The notes below the pieces were generated by a model. The model ran no database searches, had not been told where the DNA came from, and saw only the letters and a program-made list of their open reading frames with translations. A program made the translations under genes and the position numbers. From Nanoarchaeota archaeon (GTDB taxonomy: Archaea; EX4484-52; LFW-46), in NCBI GenBank assembly GCA_018897155.1, contig JAHILE010000027.1:1-30625 (forward strand): a stretch of DNA of 30,625 bases. Direction: 5' to 3'. This document shows, piece by piece, positions 1 to 7,393 of this stretch. How positions within the stretch are numbered: the stretch's first letter is position 1; the number at the start of each line of letters is the position of its first letter.

Positions 1-1
1 A

Positions 2-154
2 AATTATTCTGTGCCTGCGCGAGTCGCATCCCCGAAAAAGATTGTTTCAGGGGACGCGCGAGATACACAACTTCAAAATCCTGCTGCCAAAAATGACGAT
101 CTCGGCGACATTGAAAAAAGGCTTGAGGAGATTAGGAGGAAATTGAAGGAGTGA
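2..154 (+). CDS. C-terminal end of an unknown protein (partial)
   Basis: An open frame enters from the left edge and stops at TGA 152-154, leaving about 50 residues. The last 20 or so residues are highly charged (DLGDIEKRLEEIRRKLKE) and look like an amphipathic or coiled-coil tail. The part before it is low in complexity and rich in Ala, Pro and Lys, like a linker. No domain can be recognised and the function is unknown. The gene converges on the Fic gene, with 24 bases between the two stop codons. Confidence 0.5.
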   Translation, partial: NYSVPARVASPKKIVSGDARDTQLQNPAAKNDDLGDIEKRLEEIRRKLKE

Positions 155-178
155 TAAACAATTCGCGCATTATGCGAA

Positions 179-1480
179 CTATTTTTTCATTATCTTTTCT
201 AGCGAATTTTTGTGCTCAATTATGCAAAAATTTATGAATCCGTCAATGCTTCCGCTTCTTCCGGCTTCAAGAAATCCGAAGTATTCGTTTCTTTTTTTAG
301 GGTCAAAAACAAACAAAGGAAATCCGGCTTTTAATAGAATCCATGAATGGAGCAATCGCGCCATCCTGCCGTTTCCGTCGGCAAAGGGATGTATGCTTGC
401 AAAAACAAAATGCGCAATTGATGCAAGGACAACAGGATTTAACGGTTTCTTCGTAAAATTTATGAGCGCAGCCATGCTAAAATCAATTTCCAGTTTTGAT
501 GACGGCAGTTTTGTATTGAAGCCCGCAATTCTTTTGGTTCCGTAGTAAAACTCACCGGGACGCTCAAGAATATTCGTCATCATTATCCGGTGCATCTGCT
601 TAATATCTTCTATATTAACATCTTTTTTGCAGATTAAGAAATCATCTCGTTCGTCTTCGCTCATTTTGAGCCATTCACCAAATTCATTGGGATCGAAAGC
701 TTGAAAATCTTTGATTTTCATGACTCGAAGCTTTTTTATTTTATTGTCTGCGTTATCCAGCAATAAAAAAAGCTCATTTATCGCGCTTCTTGCATTCAAT
801 ATTTCAGTTACTTCCCGCGGCGTCAATTTTACAGGAAAGTCGCCAAAAACCCGCTCCACATCATCTTCTGTTGCAGTATTTCCTTCTGTTACTGTGGTAG
901 AATGCACATGAAGGCTTATTGTGGCGCTTACAAGCTTCTTTGAATGTATCTGTGGAATAGTTGATGTGTCGAATTGCCGCTCAAACGCCTTAAAAGACAT
1001 GTCCAGAAATTGCGCGTAGAAAAATGTCAAGTCAGTAAGATTTGCCTTAAGCAGCATCGGCTTCTTTTTTAGGGTGGATAGAAATCCGCTTTCATCCAAT
1101 ACTTTGATGTATTTAAACAGCGTTGGTTTCGAAAGCCCTGTTTTGGCCATCAAATCTTTCAGTTCCAAAGAGCCGCGTTCAAAAAGCGTTTTGAATATTA
1201 GCACGGATTTTTCATCAAGCAGCGCGCGGTAGTCTTTTTCTCTCAGTTTTGCCCAATATAAAAAAGCCATGCAATCAGACACCTTTGGATTTTCGGTGTT
1301 TATTTTTGCGCCAATTACAAAGCCATCTTCCTTAAGCTCGCTAAGTTTTTTGGAAATCGCGCGCTCCGAAACGTTCTCGAATAAAATGTTTCCTTTCAAA
1401 AACCGGATTAATTCGCTTTTTTCCGGCGCCTCCATCTGCGACAGATAAAGAAGCACGTCGTATTTTGTTAATGCAGCCAT
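179..1480 (-). CDS. Fic/DOC family protein with N-terminal winged-helix region
   Basis: Fic proteins usually transfer AMP or another phosphate-containing group from a nucleotide to a hydroxyl side chain of a target protein. The canonical motif HPFADGNGRMAR lies at residues 364-375 of 433, with the catalytic His, the Asp/Gly-Asn-Gly anion-binding loop and the terminal Arg all present, so the enzyme looks intact. Residues 1-140 hold one or two helix-turn-helix-like segments, including LSKPTLFKYIKVLDESGFLS, typical of a winged helix. The protein may therefore bind DNA and regulate its own gene. A segment near residue 235 (ARSAINELF) is only loosely like the inhibitory (S/T)xxxE(G/N) helix, so auto-inhibition is uncertain. 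The ATG at 1480 follows AAGTGAAATT, a weak Shine-Dalgarno match. Target and toxin-antitoxin status cannot be seen from the sequence. Confidence 0.9.
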   Translation of the reverse strand: MAALTKYDVLLYLSQMEAPEKSELIRFLKGNILFENVSERAISKKLSELKEDGFVIGAKINTENPKVSDCMAFLYWAKLREKDYRALLDEKSVLIFKTLFERGSLELKDLMAKTGLSKPTLFKYIKVLDESGFLSTLKKKPMLLKANLTDLTFFYAQFLDMSFKAFERQFDTSTIPQIHSKKLVSATISLHVHSTTVTEGNTATEDDVERVFGDFPVKLTPREVTEILNARSAINELFLLLDNADNKIKKLRVMKIKDFQAFDPNEFGEWLKMSEDERDDFLICKKDVNIEDIKQMHRIMMTNILERPGEFYYGTKRIAGFNTKLPSSKLEIDFSMAALINFTKKPLNPVVLASIAHFVFASIHPFADGNGRMARLLHSWILLKAGFPLFVFDPKKRNEYFGFLEAGRSGSIDGFINFCIIEHKNSLEKIMKK

Positions 1481-1508
1481 ATAATTTCACTTCAGTCGTT
1501 TCGCTCGT

Positions 1509-1542
1509 TCAAGGCTTTTTCAAGCAACGCTTGAAAAGCTTG
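1509..1542 (-). repeat. Long hairpin in the fic leader, weak member of the hairpin repeat family
   Basis: CAAGGCTTTTTCAAGC (1509-1524) pairs with GCTTGAAAAGCTTGG (1528-1542) across a 3-base loop, a stem of about 15 pairs with one bulge. On the minus strand it is followed by CGAGCGAAACGA, which resembles the tail found after the hairpins at 4501 and 14305. A second small hairpin TGAGC-TTT-GCTCA is at 1561-1573. Both lie in the predicted 5' leader of fic. The rest of the 1481-1887 gap holds no convincing gene. Confidence 0.45.
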
Positions 1543-1576
1543 GTACAAAGCATCATATCTTGAGCTTTGCTCAGGA

Positions 1577-1656
1577 ATAGTAAAATATAGGGGTATTTTT
1601 GTTTATAAAGTTTCTCATTTTTACACTGTTTTTTTACTATATGAGACAATAGTAAA
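1577..1656 (-). promoter_or_regulatory. Candidate fic promoter with ATAGTAAA operator sites
   Basis: On the minus strand a TATA-like box (CTTTATAAAC, 1601-1610) would start transcription near 1580, giving the fic mRNA a leader of about 100 bases. An ATAGTAAA half-site (1577-1584) lies on this predicted start. A perfect dyad TTTACTAT-N8-ATAGTAAA (1633-1656) lies upstream of the TATA box. Three copies of one 8-mer around one promoter suggest a binding site for a dimeric regulator, possibly the winged-helix region of the Fic protein. The last step is inference. Confidence 0.4.
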
Positions 1657-1771
1657 GAATGTGAACCGAAAATGCAGATTATATTTATCAATTCAATAGA
1701 TGGCATTGGTTATTCGAGAAAAATCAGAAGGCGCGCGAATTAAAAGCGCAGGTTGAGGGTTTTGAAGTCAT

Positions 1772-1820
1772 AAAACCGCTTTGCGACTGCGGACTAAAGT
1801 CCGCGGCTTGTTCTGGTTTT
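1772..1820. repeat. Nested inverted repeat in an intergenic region
   Basis: A perfect hairpin GCGGACT-AA-AGTCCGC (1789-1804) lies inside an outer pair AAAACC (1772-1777) and GGTTTT (1815-1820). It sits directly beside the repeat copy at 1827-1877 on the 3' side of the DUF5654 gene. It could fold as RNA on either strand. No gene is visible here. Confidence 0.45.
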
Positions 1821-1826
1821 AAGCCG

Positions 1827-1877
1827 TTTCAAAGTCTCGCTCCGCGACTCTCGTGCGGAGTTTCAACATTTGAAAGT
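1827..1877 (-). repeat. Dispersed hairpin repeat, copy 2
   Basis: Read on the plus strand, the copy contains TTTCAAAGTC (1827-1836), TCGCTCCGC (1837-1845), an inner hairpin TCCGC...GCGGA, and TTCAACATTTGAAAGT (1862-1877). The first two blocks match the copy inside carA exactly and the last matches at 15 of 16 bases. The copy lies just after the stop codon of the DUF5654 gene, in the same orientation relative to that gene as copies 3 and 4 have to theirs. Confidence 0.6.
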
Positions 1878-1887
1878 AATGATGCAA

Positions 1888-2196
1888 TCATTTCTTCTCC
1901 ACAGGCTTTTCGCTCCATTTTGAAAAATAAAGTATTCCCACAACGCAGATTATTGTTGTAAGGAACGCTGCAATAAGCCGGATGTTGTAAGTATCTCCAA
2001 CCAGACCGAAATCAATAATCAGCTTGTCAACCGCTTCTGTTATCACATCTCGCCAGACAAGCGCGATTATGAATGCGAATGCCGCAACAATGGCACTGCC
2101 GATGTTTTTTCGAACTTCCTTGCGAAGCTTTTCGGCCTTGCCAAAGACTGCATTCACAGGAACGTCTACGATTTCCTTTTTTTCCGGTTTCGGCAT
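1888..2196 (-). CDS. DUF5654 family membrane protein
   Basis: This protein of about 102 residues has two hydrophobic segments, one around IVAAFAFIIALVWRD and one around IRLIAAFLTTIICVVGILYF. A charged N-terminus rich in Lys and Glu precedes them, and the C-terminus is short and basic. The first segment, with its Trp-Arg-Asp ending followed by a helix and a polar loop, fits the archaeal DUF5654 family, whose function is unknown. I start it at ATG 2196. A GTG at 2217 is in frame, but a TATA-like TTTATAT (2221-2227) lies about 28 bases upstream of the ATG, which fits a leaderless mRNA from the ATG and argues against the longer form. It is divergent from proS. Confidence 0.65.
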   Translation of the reverse strand: MPKPEKKEIVDVPVNAVFGKAEKLRKEVRKNIGSAIVAAFAFIIALVWRDVITEAVDKLIIDFGLVGDTYNIRLIAAFLTTIICVVGILYFSKWSEKPVEKK

Positions 2197-2283
2197 AGAA
2201 TATATTTGCGCAAACACCTATTTATATCAGGATAGGCTTTTAAAAATAAAAAACAATAAAATATATTCCAAGGAATGATTATT

Positions 2284-3732
2284 ATGTCCGAAGACCAAGG
2301 AATTACAGTCAAAAAGAGAGAGAATTTCAGCGAATGGTACACGCAGGTAATCCAGAAAGCAGAGCTTGCGGACTACACGCTTGTTTCAGGATGCATGGTA
2401 CTGCGGCCATGGGCTTATGCGATATGGGAAAATATCCAAAAAATTGTGGATGAGAAACTCAAAAAACTCGGGCACAAAAACGCGTATTTCCCGCTGCTGA
2501 TTCCGGAATCACTCCTTACAAAAGAATCAGACCATGTAAAAGGCTTTGTTCCTGAAGTCGCGTGGGTGACGCAGGGAGGCAATGAGAAATTGGCAGAGCG
2601 CCTTGCAATCAGGCCGACCTCAGAAACAATAATGTACGCTTCTTATTCAAAATGGGTGCGCTCATGGCGCGACTTGCCCCTGCTCATAAACCAGTGGTGC
2701 AATATCGTGCGCTGGGAATTCAAGAATCCGAGGCCGTTTTTGCGCGGACGCGAATTCCTCTGGCAGGAAGGCCACACAGTGCATGCAACAAGCGAGGATG
2801 CAGACAAAGAAGTCAAGACAATTTTGCTTGAAGTCTACAAAGACCTTGCTGAAAATTCGCTTGCAATCTCGGCAGTTTACGGCAAAAAGACAGAGAACGA
2901 AAAATTTCCCGGCGCGCTTTACACAACAACATTCGAAAGCATAATGCCTGACGGCAAAGCTTTGCAGATGGGAACCTCGCACCAGCTGGGCACTAATTTC
3001 TCAAAGGCTTTTGACATCCAGTTTGTCGACAAAGACGAGAAAAAGAAATACGCATGGCAAACGTCATGGGGAATTTCGACAAGGCTCATCGGCGGAATCA
3101 TAATGGTTCACGGCGACGACAAAGGGCTTGTGTTGCCTCCAAAAATTGCGCCGCTTCAAGCAGTAATTGTTCCGATACTTTTCGAAAAGACAAGAGATGA
3201 AGTGATTCTTGAAGCAGAAAAAATACAGTACTCGCTTGAAGAAGCAGGAGTCCGCTCGCATCTTGATTCGCGCGATGCGTATTCCCCGGGTTACAAGTTC
3301 AGCGAATGGGAATTAAAAGGAGTGCCCCTTCGCATCGAAATCGGACCGCGCGACTTGAAAAACGGAGAAGTTGTGCTTGCGCGCCGCGACACCGGAGAAA
3401 AAAGATCTGTAAAAATCGCAGGGCTGAAAAATGCGGTATCAATCGCGCTTGAAAGCATACAAAGCAACCTTTTAGCTCAATCAAAAAAATTCCTTGAAAC
3501 GCACATCACCGAAGTCAAGGACTACGCAATATTCAAGAAAGTTGTTGAAGATGGCGGTGGTTTTGTAAATGTCGCATGGTGCGGTGACGGCAAATGCGAG
3601 GAAAAAATAAAGGAAGAAACAGGAGCAACAATGCGCGTTCTGCCGTTTGATGAAAAAGTCAAGCCAAAATCAAAGTGTTTGTATTGCGGAAAAGATGCTA
3701 AAGAAAGCATTTATGCGGCAAGAGCTTATTGA
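2284..3732 (+). CDS. proS: Prolyl-tRNA synthetase, archaeal/eukaryal type
   Basis: This class IIa synthetase charges tRNA-Pro with proline using ATP. The protein has 482 residues and lacks the editing insertion of bacterial ProRS, as expected for the archaeal form. Visible landmarks are the motif 1 region (FPLLIPESLL), motif 2 (RPTSET, then NQWCNIVRWEFKNPRPFLRGREF with the class II Arg), the proline-pocket segment EGHTVH, and motif 3 (GISTRLIGGIIMVHGDDKGL). An anticodon-binding domain follows. The C-terminal domain has four Cys (433, 438, 465, 468) suited to one zinc ion and ends in Tyr, typical of this subtype. An ATG at 2275 is in frame, but AAGGA at 2270-2274 would directly abut it and is well spaced for the ATG at 2284. 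tatD follows 13 bases later, probably in the same transcript. Confidence 0.96.
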   Translation: MSEDQGITVKKRENFSEWYTQVIQKAELADYTLVSGCMVLRPWAYAIWENIQKIVDEKLKKLGHKNAYFPLLIPESLLTKESDHVKGFVPEVAWVTQGGNEKLAERLAIRPTSETIMYASYSKWVRSWRDLPLLINQWCNIVRWEFKNPRPFLRGREFLWQEGHTVHATSEDADKEVKTILLEVYKDLAENSLAISAVYGKKTENEKFPGALYTTTFESIMPDGKALQMGTSHQLGTNFSKAFDIQFVDKDEKKKYAWQTSWGISTRLIGGIIMVHGDDKGLVLPPKIAPLQAVIVPILFEKTRDEVILEAEKIQYSLEEAGVRSHLDSRDAYSPGYKFSEWELKGVPLRIEIGPRDLKNGEVVLARRDTGEKRSVKIAGLKNAVSIALESIQSNLLAQSKKFLETHITEVKDYAIFKKVVEDGGGFVNVAWCGDGKCEEKIKEETGATMRVLPFDEKVKPKSKCLYCGKDAKESIYAARAY

Positions 3733-3745
3733 AAAAGGTTGGATT

Positions 3746-4504
3746 ATGAAATATATTGACATCCACTGCCACCTCCAGCATGAAAAATTCACGCCTAATC
3801 GCGATGAAGTGATTAGAGAAGCCAAAGAAAAAATGGAATTTCTAATTGTTGCAGGAGCAAACCCACAGTGGAACCGTGGCGCAATAACACTATCTGAAAA
3901 GCATAACGGATTCATATATGCAGTTATCGGCTTGCAGCCGGTTGATTGCGTAAAGCATTCTGAAAATGAGTTTGCAGATGAACTTGAATTCATCCGCAAA
4001 AGCGCAAAGAAAATTGTCGGAATCGGAGAGATTGGTCTCGACTATCACTGGATAAAAGACGATAAAGAGCGCGTTCTTCAAAGAGAGCGATTTGAAAAAC
4101 TGCTTAAACTGGCTGAAGAGCTGAATCTTCCTGTTGTGATTCACTCATGGGATGCTGAATCAGATGCGGTTGAAATCCTTTCAAAGCATAATTTGAAGGC
4201 AGTTGTAATGCATTGCTTCTCAGGCTCGCGGGAAGTAATGGAAAGAGCGCTTGCACGGGGATACTACATCTCGTTTTCTACTGCAATTGCATTTTCTAAA
4301 TCTGCGAAGAAACTTGCGCGCGACTGCCCGCTTGAGCGAATGGTTGTAGAAACTGACGCGCCATATCTTGATCCCGAGCACAAAATCAACATGCCCTGGA
4401 ACACGGAGATTGTGATAAAGAAAATTTCTGAAGCAAAGAAACTGCCTGAGGAAAGAATTCTGGAACAGATTATAAAGAATGCAAAAATGGTTTTTGGAAT
4501 TTAA
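3746..4504 (+). CDS. tatD: TatD family metal-dependent hydrolase (DNase)
   Basis: TatD proteins are TIM-barrel metalloenzymes, usually 3'-5' exonucleases or AP endonucleases acting on DNA. All ligand motifs are present in 252 residues: DIHCHL (His7, His9), EIGLDYHW, VIHSW, MHCFSGS and the C-terminal VETDAPYL with the metal-binding Asp. The open frame extends back to 3647 inside proS, but conservation begins at the ATG at 3746 (MKYIDIHCHL), which follows AAAGGTTGG, an acceptable ribosome binding site. The stop codon TAA is part of a hairpin repeat (4501-4525). Confidence 0.93.
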   Translation: MKYIDIHCHLQHEKFTPNRDEVIREAKEKMEFLIVAGANPQWNRGAITLSEKHNGFIYAVIGLQPVDCVKHSENEFADELEFIRKSAKKIVGIGEIGLDYHWIKDDKERVLQRERFEKLLKLAEELNLPVVIHSWDAESDAVEILSKHNLKAVVMHCFSGSREVMERALARGYYISFSTAIAFSKSAKKLARDCPLERMVVETDAPYLDPEHKINMPWNTEIVIKKISEAKKLPEERILEQIIKNAKMVFGI

Positions 4505-4550
4505 AATGCCAGTTAGGCATTTTAAAGCCGAGAGCGCAAGCGACCGGATT
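4501..4550 (+). repeat. Dispersed hairpin repeat, copy 3, overlapping the tatD stop
   Basis: A perfect 10-bp stem, TTAAAATGCC (4501-4510) with GGCATTTTAA (4516-4525), includes the tatD stop codon. It is followed by AAAGCCGAGAGCG (4524-4536), AGCGA (4539-4543) and GGATTT. The same tail with the same spacing follows the hairpin at the end of the M42 peptidase gene. It may act as a 3'-end processing or stability element, or be a REP-like or MITE-like repeat. Confidence 0.65.
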
Positions 4551-4594
4551 TAATTGCATTTAAAGGCGTTTTACTGAGGAAGCCAACGAAATAA

Positions 4595-4972
4595 TTAGCG
4601 AATCATCGAAAACATAATCGAAAAGAAAAGAGGCGTCAGATAATTCGATGCTACGGCTATTGCAATGCTTCGAATCGCATCCAATCTTGTGAATGACATT
4701 ATTATGTATGCGGATAATCCAAAATTAATCCCAAGAACAACCCACGAGTTTATTGCGCCTAAAAATGCCAGTAAAATAGCGATGCCAAGTTTCATAATGA
4801 GATAATTTATCGCACCGGCTTTGAAACCTGAAAACATATCGCTGCCAAGAACTCTTGCAAGAATTCCGGTAATTATGCCAAAAGCAAGCAAGTTAGCAGC
4901 GAACATCACATTTAAGACAGAGCCAAGAGTTGACGTTACAAGAGTTAGAATATCAATTATTAAAATCACCAA
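4595..4972 (-). CDS. Small multi-spanning membrane protein, probably frameshifted at its 5' end
   Basis: The frame encodes about 125 hydrophobic residues with three or four membrane segments (for example ILTLVTSTLGSVL, LLAFGIITGILARVL, LGIAILLAFLGAI). No family is recognised. In this frame only TTG 4972 or GTG 4969 can start it, both with poor upstream signals. In a neighbouring frame an ATG at 5024, eight bases after the PRC-barrel stop, opens MNEYSEQQALYLKHLNNVGD and then runs into the TTTT at about 4962. Removing one T joins this polar N-terminus in frame to LIIDILTLVT. The true gene may therefore be 4595-5024 with a one-base shift. It lies downstream of the PRC-barrel gene on the same strand. 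Confidence 0.6.
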   Translation of the reverse strand: MVILIIDILTLVTSTLGSVLNVMFAANLLAFGIITGILARVLGSDMFSGFKAGAINYLIMKLGIAILLAFLGAINSWVVLGINFGLSAYIIMSFTRLDAIRSIAIAVASNYLTPLFFSIMFSMIR

Positions 4973-5031
4973 CGTTATTCAAATGCTTCAGGTACAGCGC
5001 TTGTTGTTCCGAATACTCATTCATTAAGCAT

Positions 5032-5295
5032 TTAGAATATTTCCTTCTCGCTTACGATGACAAAATCCCCTACAGACTTAACGGCGCTGAAAGGAATAAG
5101 ATGCCTGCTCTGCTCATCCTGCTGAAGATGAAGATCTTGTGTTGCCTTTGTAGGCTCGATAAGCAAAAGATTCATAAGCTCTCCCGTATCTGCAATAAAG
5201 CTGACGTCACCAACTCTACCGAATTTCTTTCCAGCTTCGTCGCTTACGACGACTTTTCCAACAAGCTCTCTTCCGCGAACTTTTATTTCTGCCAT
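5032..5295 (-). CDS. PRC-barrel domain protein
   Basis: The protein has 87 residues and is a single PRC-barrel: short beta strands with the typical pattern GRELVGKVVVSDEAGKKFGRVGDV, then a loop, LLIEP, LIPFSAVKSVGDFVIVSE. PRC-barrels are small protein-protein interaction folds found in RimM, photosynthetic reaction-centre H subunits and archaeal stand-alone proteins. Some haloarchaeal stand-alone members (CdpB) act in SepF-linked cell division. Whether this one does cannot be told from the sequence. The ATG at 5295 is preceded by GTGAT at a suitable distance. It is probably co-transcribed with the membrane protein gene downstream. Confidence 0.85.
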   Translation of the reverse strand: MAEIKVRGRELVGKVVVSDEAGKKFGRVGDVSFIADTGELMNLLLIEPTKATQDLHLQQDEQSRHLIPFSAVKSVGDFVIVSEKEIF

Positions 5296-5362
5296 AGAAT
5301 CACTAATTTAATCGCTAACTGCTTACTTATTGCATAGTAAAGTTAATAAACCTGTGTAATAA

Positions 5363-6094
5363 TCAGAGAAAATACATCATCACGGTAGTTATCAGCCCGC
5401 CTACAAGCGTTGCCATGAAATTTACAGAGCCGTTTGTCATAAGGTTTTCATTTTCAAGAACGCCGAGAAAACTGTCGGCAATAGAACCCATAAACCCTCC
5501 GACAAGAACCGAAAGGAAAAGCTTTAATTTAGGATAAAAAAGAATCGTCTGCTCTGCAGGAAGAAATGATGGCGCAAAAATAACTGCAAGTGTGGCTGTT
5601 ATGGCTGCTCCGCCTACAGCTGCAAGTGTTCCGATAATGCTGATTGCGCCATTAGTTCCTGGCGGAACAGCTTTTGAAATATCTGTTATCATACGCGGAT
5701 CTTCTTTTGAAAGGATTCCTATTTCTGAGCTCAATGTATCTGAAAGAGCCGCAGAAACACTTCCGAGAAATACGTAAGGAAACGAAAAGACAGTTGTCAT
5801 AAATGCTACGAGGCCATTTGAAATCACATTATCGACACCTCTGCATTCATGAGGCTTTCTATGTGCCTTCATACGGCCATAAAAAGTGGCATAAAGAGAC
5901 ACGATAAGGAATGTAAAAAGGACTATAAACCACTGAATTCCCTGAAGTTTTAGTATGATTATGCCAAAAAGAAAGGCGACCAAAGTTGCGGTAACATCAA
6001 ATGCCCTTATGCTTAAAAGAAACAATGATAAAACGACAAATGCAAGAATCCATATAAACGAGAAGTAATCCATAATCAACACGTAGTCTTTCAC
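5363..6094 (-). CDS. DUF92 family integral membrane protein
   Basis: The protein has about 243 residues and five to seven hydrophobic segments. The conserved DUF92 core is visible: a glycine/serine-rich stretch with SAALSDTLSSEIG, then ISKAVPPGTNGAISIIGT and later GGFMGSIADSFLG. Plant members include VTE6, a phytyl-phosphate kinase that uses a CTP-type reaction on an isoprenoid. A role in isoprenoid phosphate metabolism is therefore conceivable here but unproven. The start is ambiguous between GTG 6094 and ATG 6073. Both precede the first membrane segment, so the topology does not change. Confidence 0.8.
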   Translation of the reverse strand: MKDYVLIMDYFSFIWILAFVVLSLFLLSIRAFDVTATLVAFLFGIIILKLQGIQWFIVLFTFLIVSLYATFYGRMKAHRKPHECRGVDNVISNGLVAFMTTVFSFPYVFLGSVSAALSDTLSSEIGILSKEDPRMITDISKAVPPGTNGAISIIGTLAAVGGAAITATLAVIFAPSFLPAEQTILFYPKLKLFLSVLVGGFMGSIADSFLGVLENENLMTNGSVNFMATLVGGLITTVMMYFL

Positions 6095-6132
6095 GCCAGT
6101 TCAAATAAATTCGCAAGTATTAAGCATGCACA

Positions 6133-7230
6133 TTATGCTTTAACAAATCGGCTCTTGTATTTTGGAGATATGAAATATCTATAGGTTCTGCCCTTTCTTT
6201 CGCGTATTATGATTCTATCCCTCTCAAGCCTGCGAAGTATGTTATTCACCGCTCTCAAAGCATGTGCATCAGACTGATAGGCAGAGCCTTCAATATCTGA
6301 TGTCTTTTTGACAATATCTGACGGCGTCATATGCCCGTTCTGCCCCACGAGTTCGATTATTCTGATCTGCTTATCAGTCAGCATATTCAGCGCGTCAGCG
6401 ATTCCGTCTGCACTATCAATCATCGCGGATCCGGAATCAGTAATTTCCGGTTTTGTAAAATCACTTAAGTAACTACGATCAATTATTGAAGCTCCTTTTT
6501 CTATTGCTTTGTGCACTATATTATTGCAGACCTTAAGTATTTCGCGTGGAGATCCGCCGCTTAAGACATAGATTTCATTGAGAGCATCAAGCGTGAAAGG
6601 CTCAAGAGTTCTTCCGCCAACGCTCACTATTCTTTTCTTGACAAGCTCGACTGACTCATCTTTGCTGAATGCCCGAAGCTCTATATCAGCTGTCACACGC
6701 TGCGAAAACGTCTCAAGTGTCTTAAGGTGCTCTTCCTTAAGTTTTGGAAGCGCTGCAAGAATAAGAGTCACGCCGTTAACCTGTTCAATAATGGATCGAA
6801 GCCATGCGAGCATCTCAATATCAGTTTCATGTGCTTCATCAATCAATATCACGGTTCTTTTGCCTTTCAGCTTATTGTTCAAGTGCTCGGAAATATTGAA
6901 CGCATCAATTGATTTGTTATCAAAAAGCCTGTGAAAAATCGACGGGTATAATATATTCGACTTTAAAATACAGACAAGTTCTTCTTTTTTAACTGGCGGC
7001 TTTGGAATATACAAGCAATCGTATTTATTGGCAAGATATTTCATAAGGGTTGTTTTTCCCGCTCCCGTAGGTCCTGTAATAATAATGTATTTCTGCCCCT
7101 CCTCAATGCTGTTTTCAACTGTGTTGAGCTGGTCTGTGCGCCCAACAAACAAAGAATGAGAAATATCAAGAGTAAACGGGTTTTTAGTCCAGTTGTGTTC
7201 TGAGAACCATAAAGATGCTTTAGACAACAT
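6133..7230 (-). CDS. AAA+ ATPase with C-terminal winged helix
   Basis: The protein has 365 residues. Walker A is GPTGAGKT (53-60) and Walker B is VILIDEAHE (127-135), followed by a sensor-like stretch (TLILAALPK) and GGSPREI in the sensor 2 region. The layout is closer to ExeA/TniB/MuB-like ATPases (AAA_22 type) than to Orc1/Cdc6, whose GDARRA motif is absent. Residues from about 285 to the end form a winged helix (LTDKQIRIIELVGQNGHMTPSDIVKKT, then a basic wing GRTYRYF), suggesting DNA binding. It begins at ATG 7230, downstream of a TATA-like box, with a perfect palindrome between the two, so it may regulate its own promoter. It is divergent from thpR. The precise role is unknown. Confidence 0.82.
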   Translation of the reverse strand: MLSKASLWFSEHNWTKNPFTLDISHSLFVGRTDQLNTVENSIEEGQKYIIITGPTGAGKTTLMKYLANKYDCLYIPKPPVKKEELVCILKSNILYPSIFHRLFDNKSIDAFNISEHLNNKLKGKRTVILIDEAHETDIEMLAWLRSIIEQVNGVTLILAALPKLKEEHLKTLETFSQRVTADIELRAFSKDESVELVKKRIVSVGGRTLEPFTLDALNEIYVLSGGSPREILKVCNNIVHKAIEKGASIIDRSYLSDFTKPEITDSGSAMIDSADGIADALNMLTDKQIRIIELVGQNGHMTPSDIVKKTSDIEGSAYQSDAHALRAVNNILRRLERDRIIIRERKGRTYRYFISPKYKSRFVKA

Positions 7231-7247
7231 AAAACCTATTAGATAAG

Positions 7248-7318
7248 TTCACGTGAAAGTTTATATATGTTTTGCCCAACAATAAAAATAAAGCCAGTTT
7301 CACGAATTATTGCGTGAA
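7248..7318. promoter_or_regulatory. Promoter and candidate operator of the AAA+ ATPase gene
   Basis: On the minus strand CATATATAAA (7260-7269) is a good TATA box for a start near 7238, eight bases before the ATG. The perfect palindrome TTCACGTGAA (7248-7257) lies between TATA box and start, where a repressor would block polymerase. A second dyad, TTCACG-N8-CGTGAA (7299-7318), repeats the same half-site upstream of the TATA box. Together they look like a two-site operator in the shared region between the ATPase gene and thpR. Confidence 0.5.
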
Positions 7319-7393
7319 CAAACATTAACAAAAGTGAATGATGAGTGAATTTAAAAACAACACACCCCTAACCCACCATATGGATGTGAATTT

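Noticed and set aside
1509-1706. 65-residue open frame on the minus strand upstream of fic
   Set aside because: It runs through the predicted fic promoter, operator and hairpins, has no recognisable similarity and ends in repeat sequence, so it is probably not a gene.
3647-3745. Longer N-terminus for TatD inside proS
   Set aside because: It only reads the other frame of the ProRS C-terminus. TatD homology begins at the ATG at 3746.
6133-7393. Orc1/Cdc6 gene next to a replication origin
   Set aside because: The AAA+ protein lacks the GDARRA-type sensor 2 and other Orc1/Cdc6 motifs. The palindromes are not origin recognition box-like and fit a promoter operator better.
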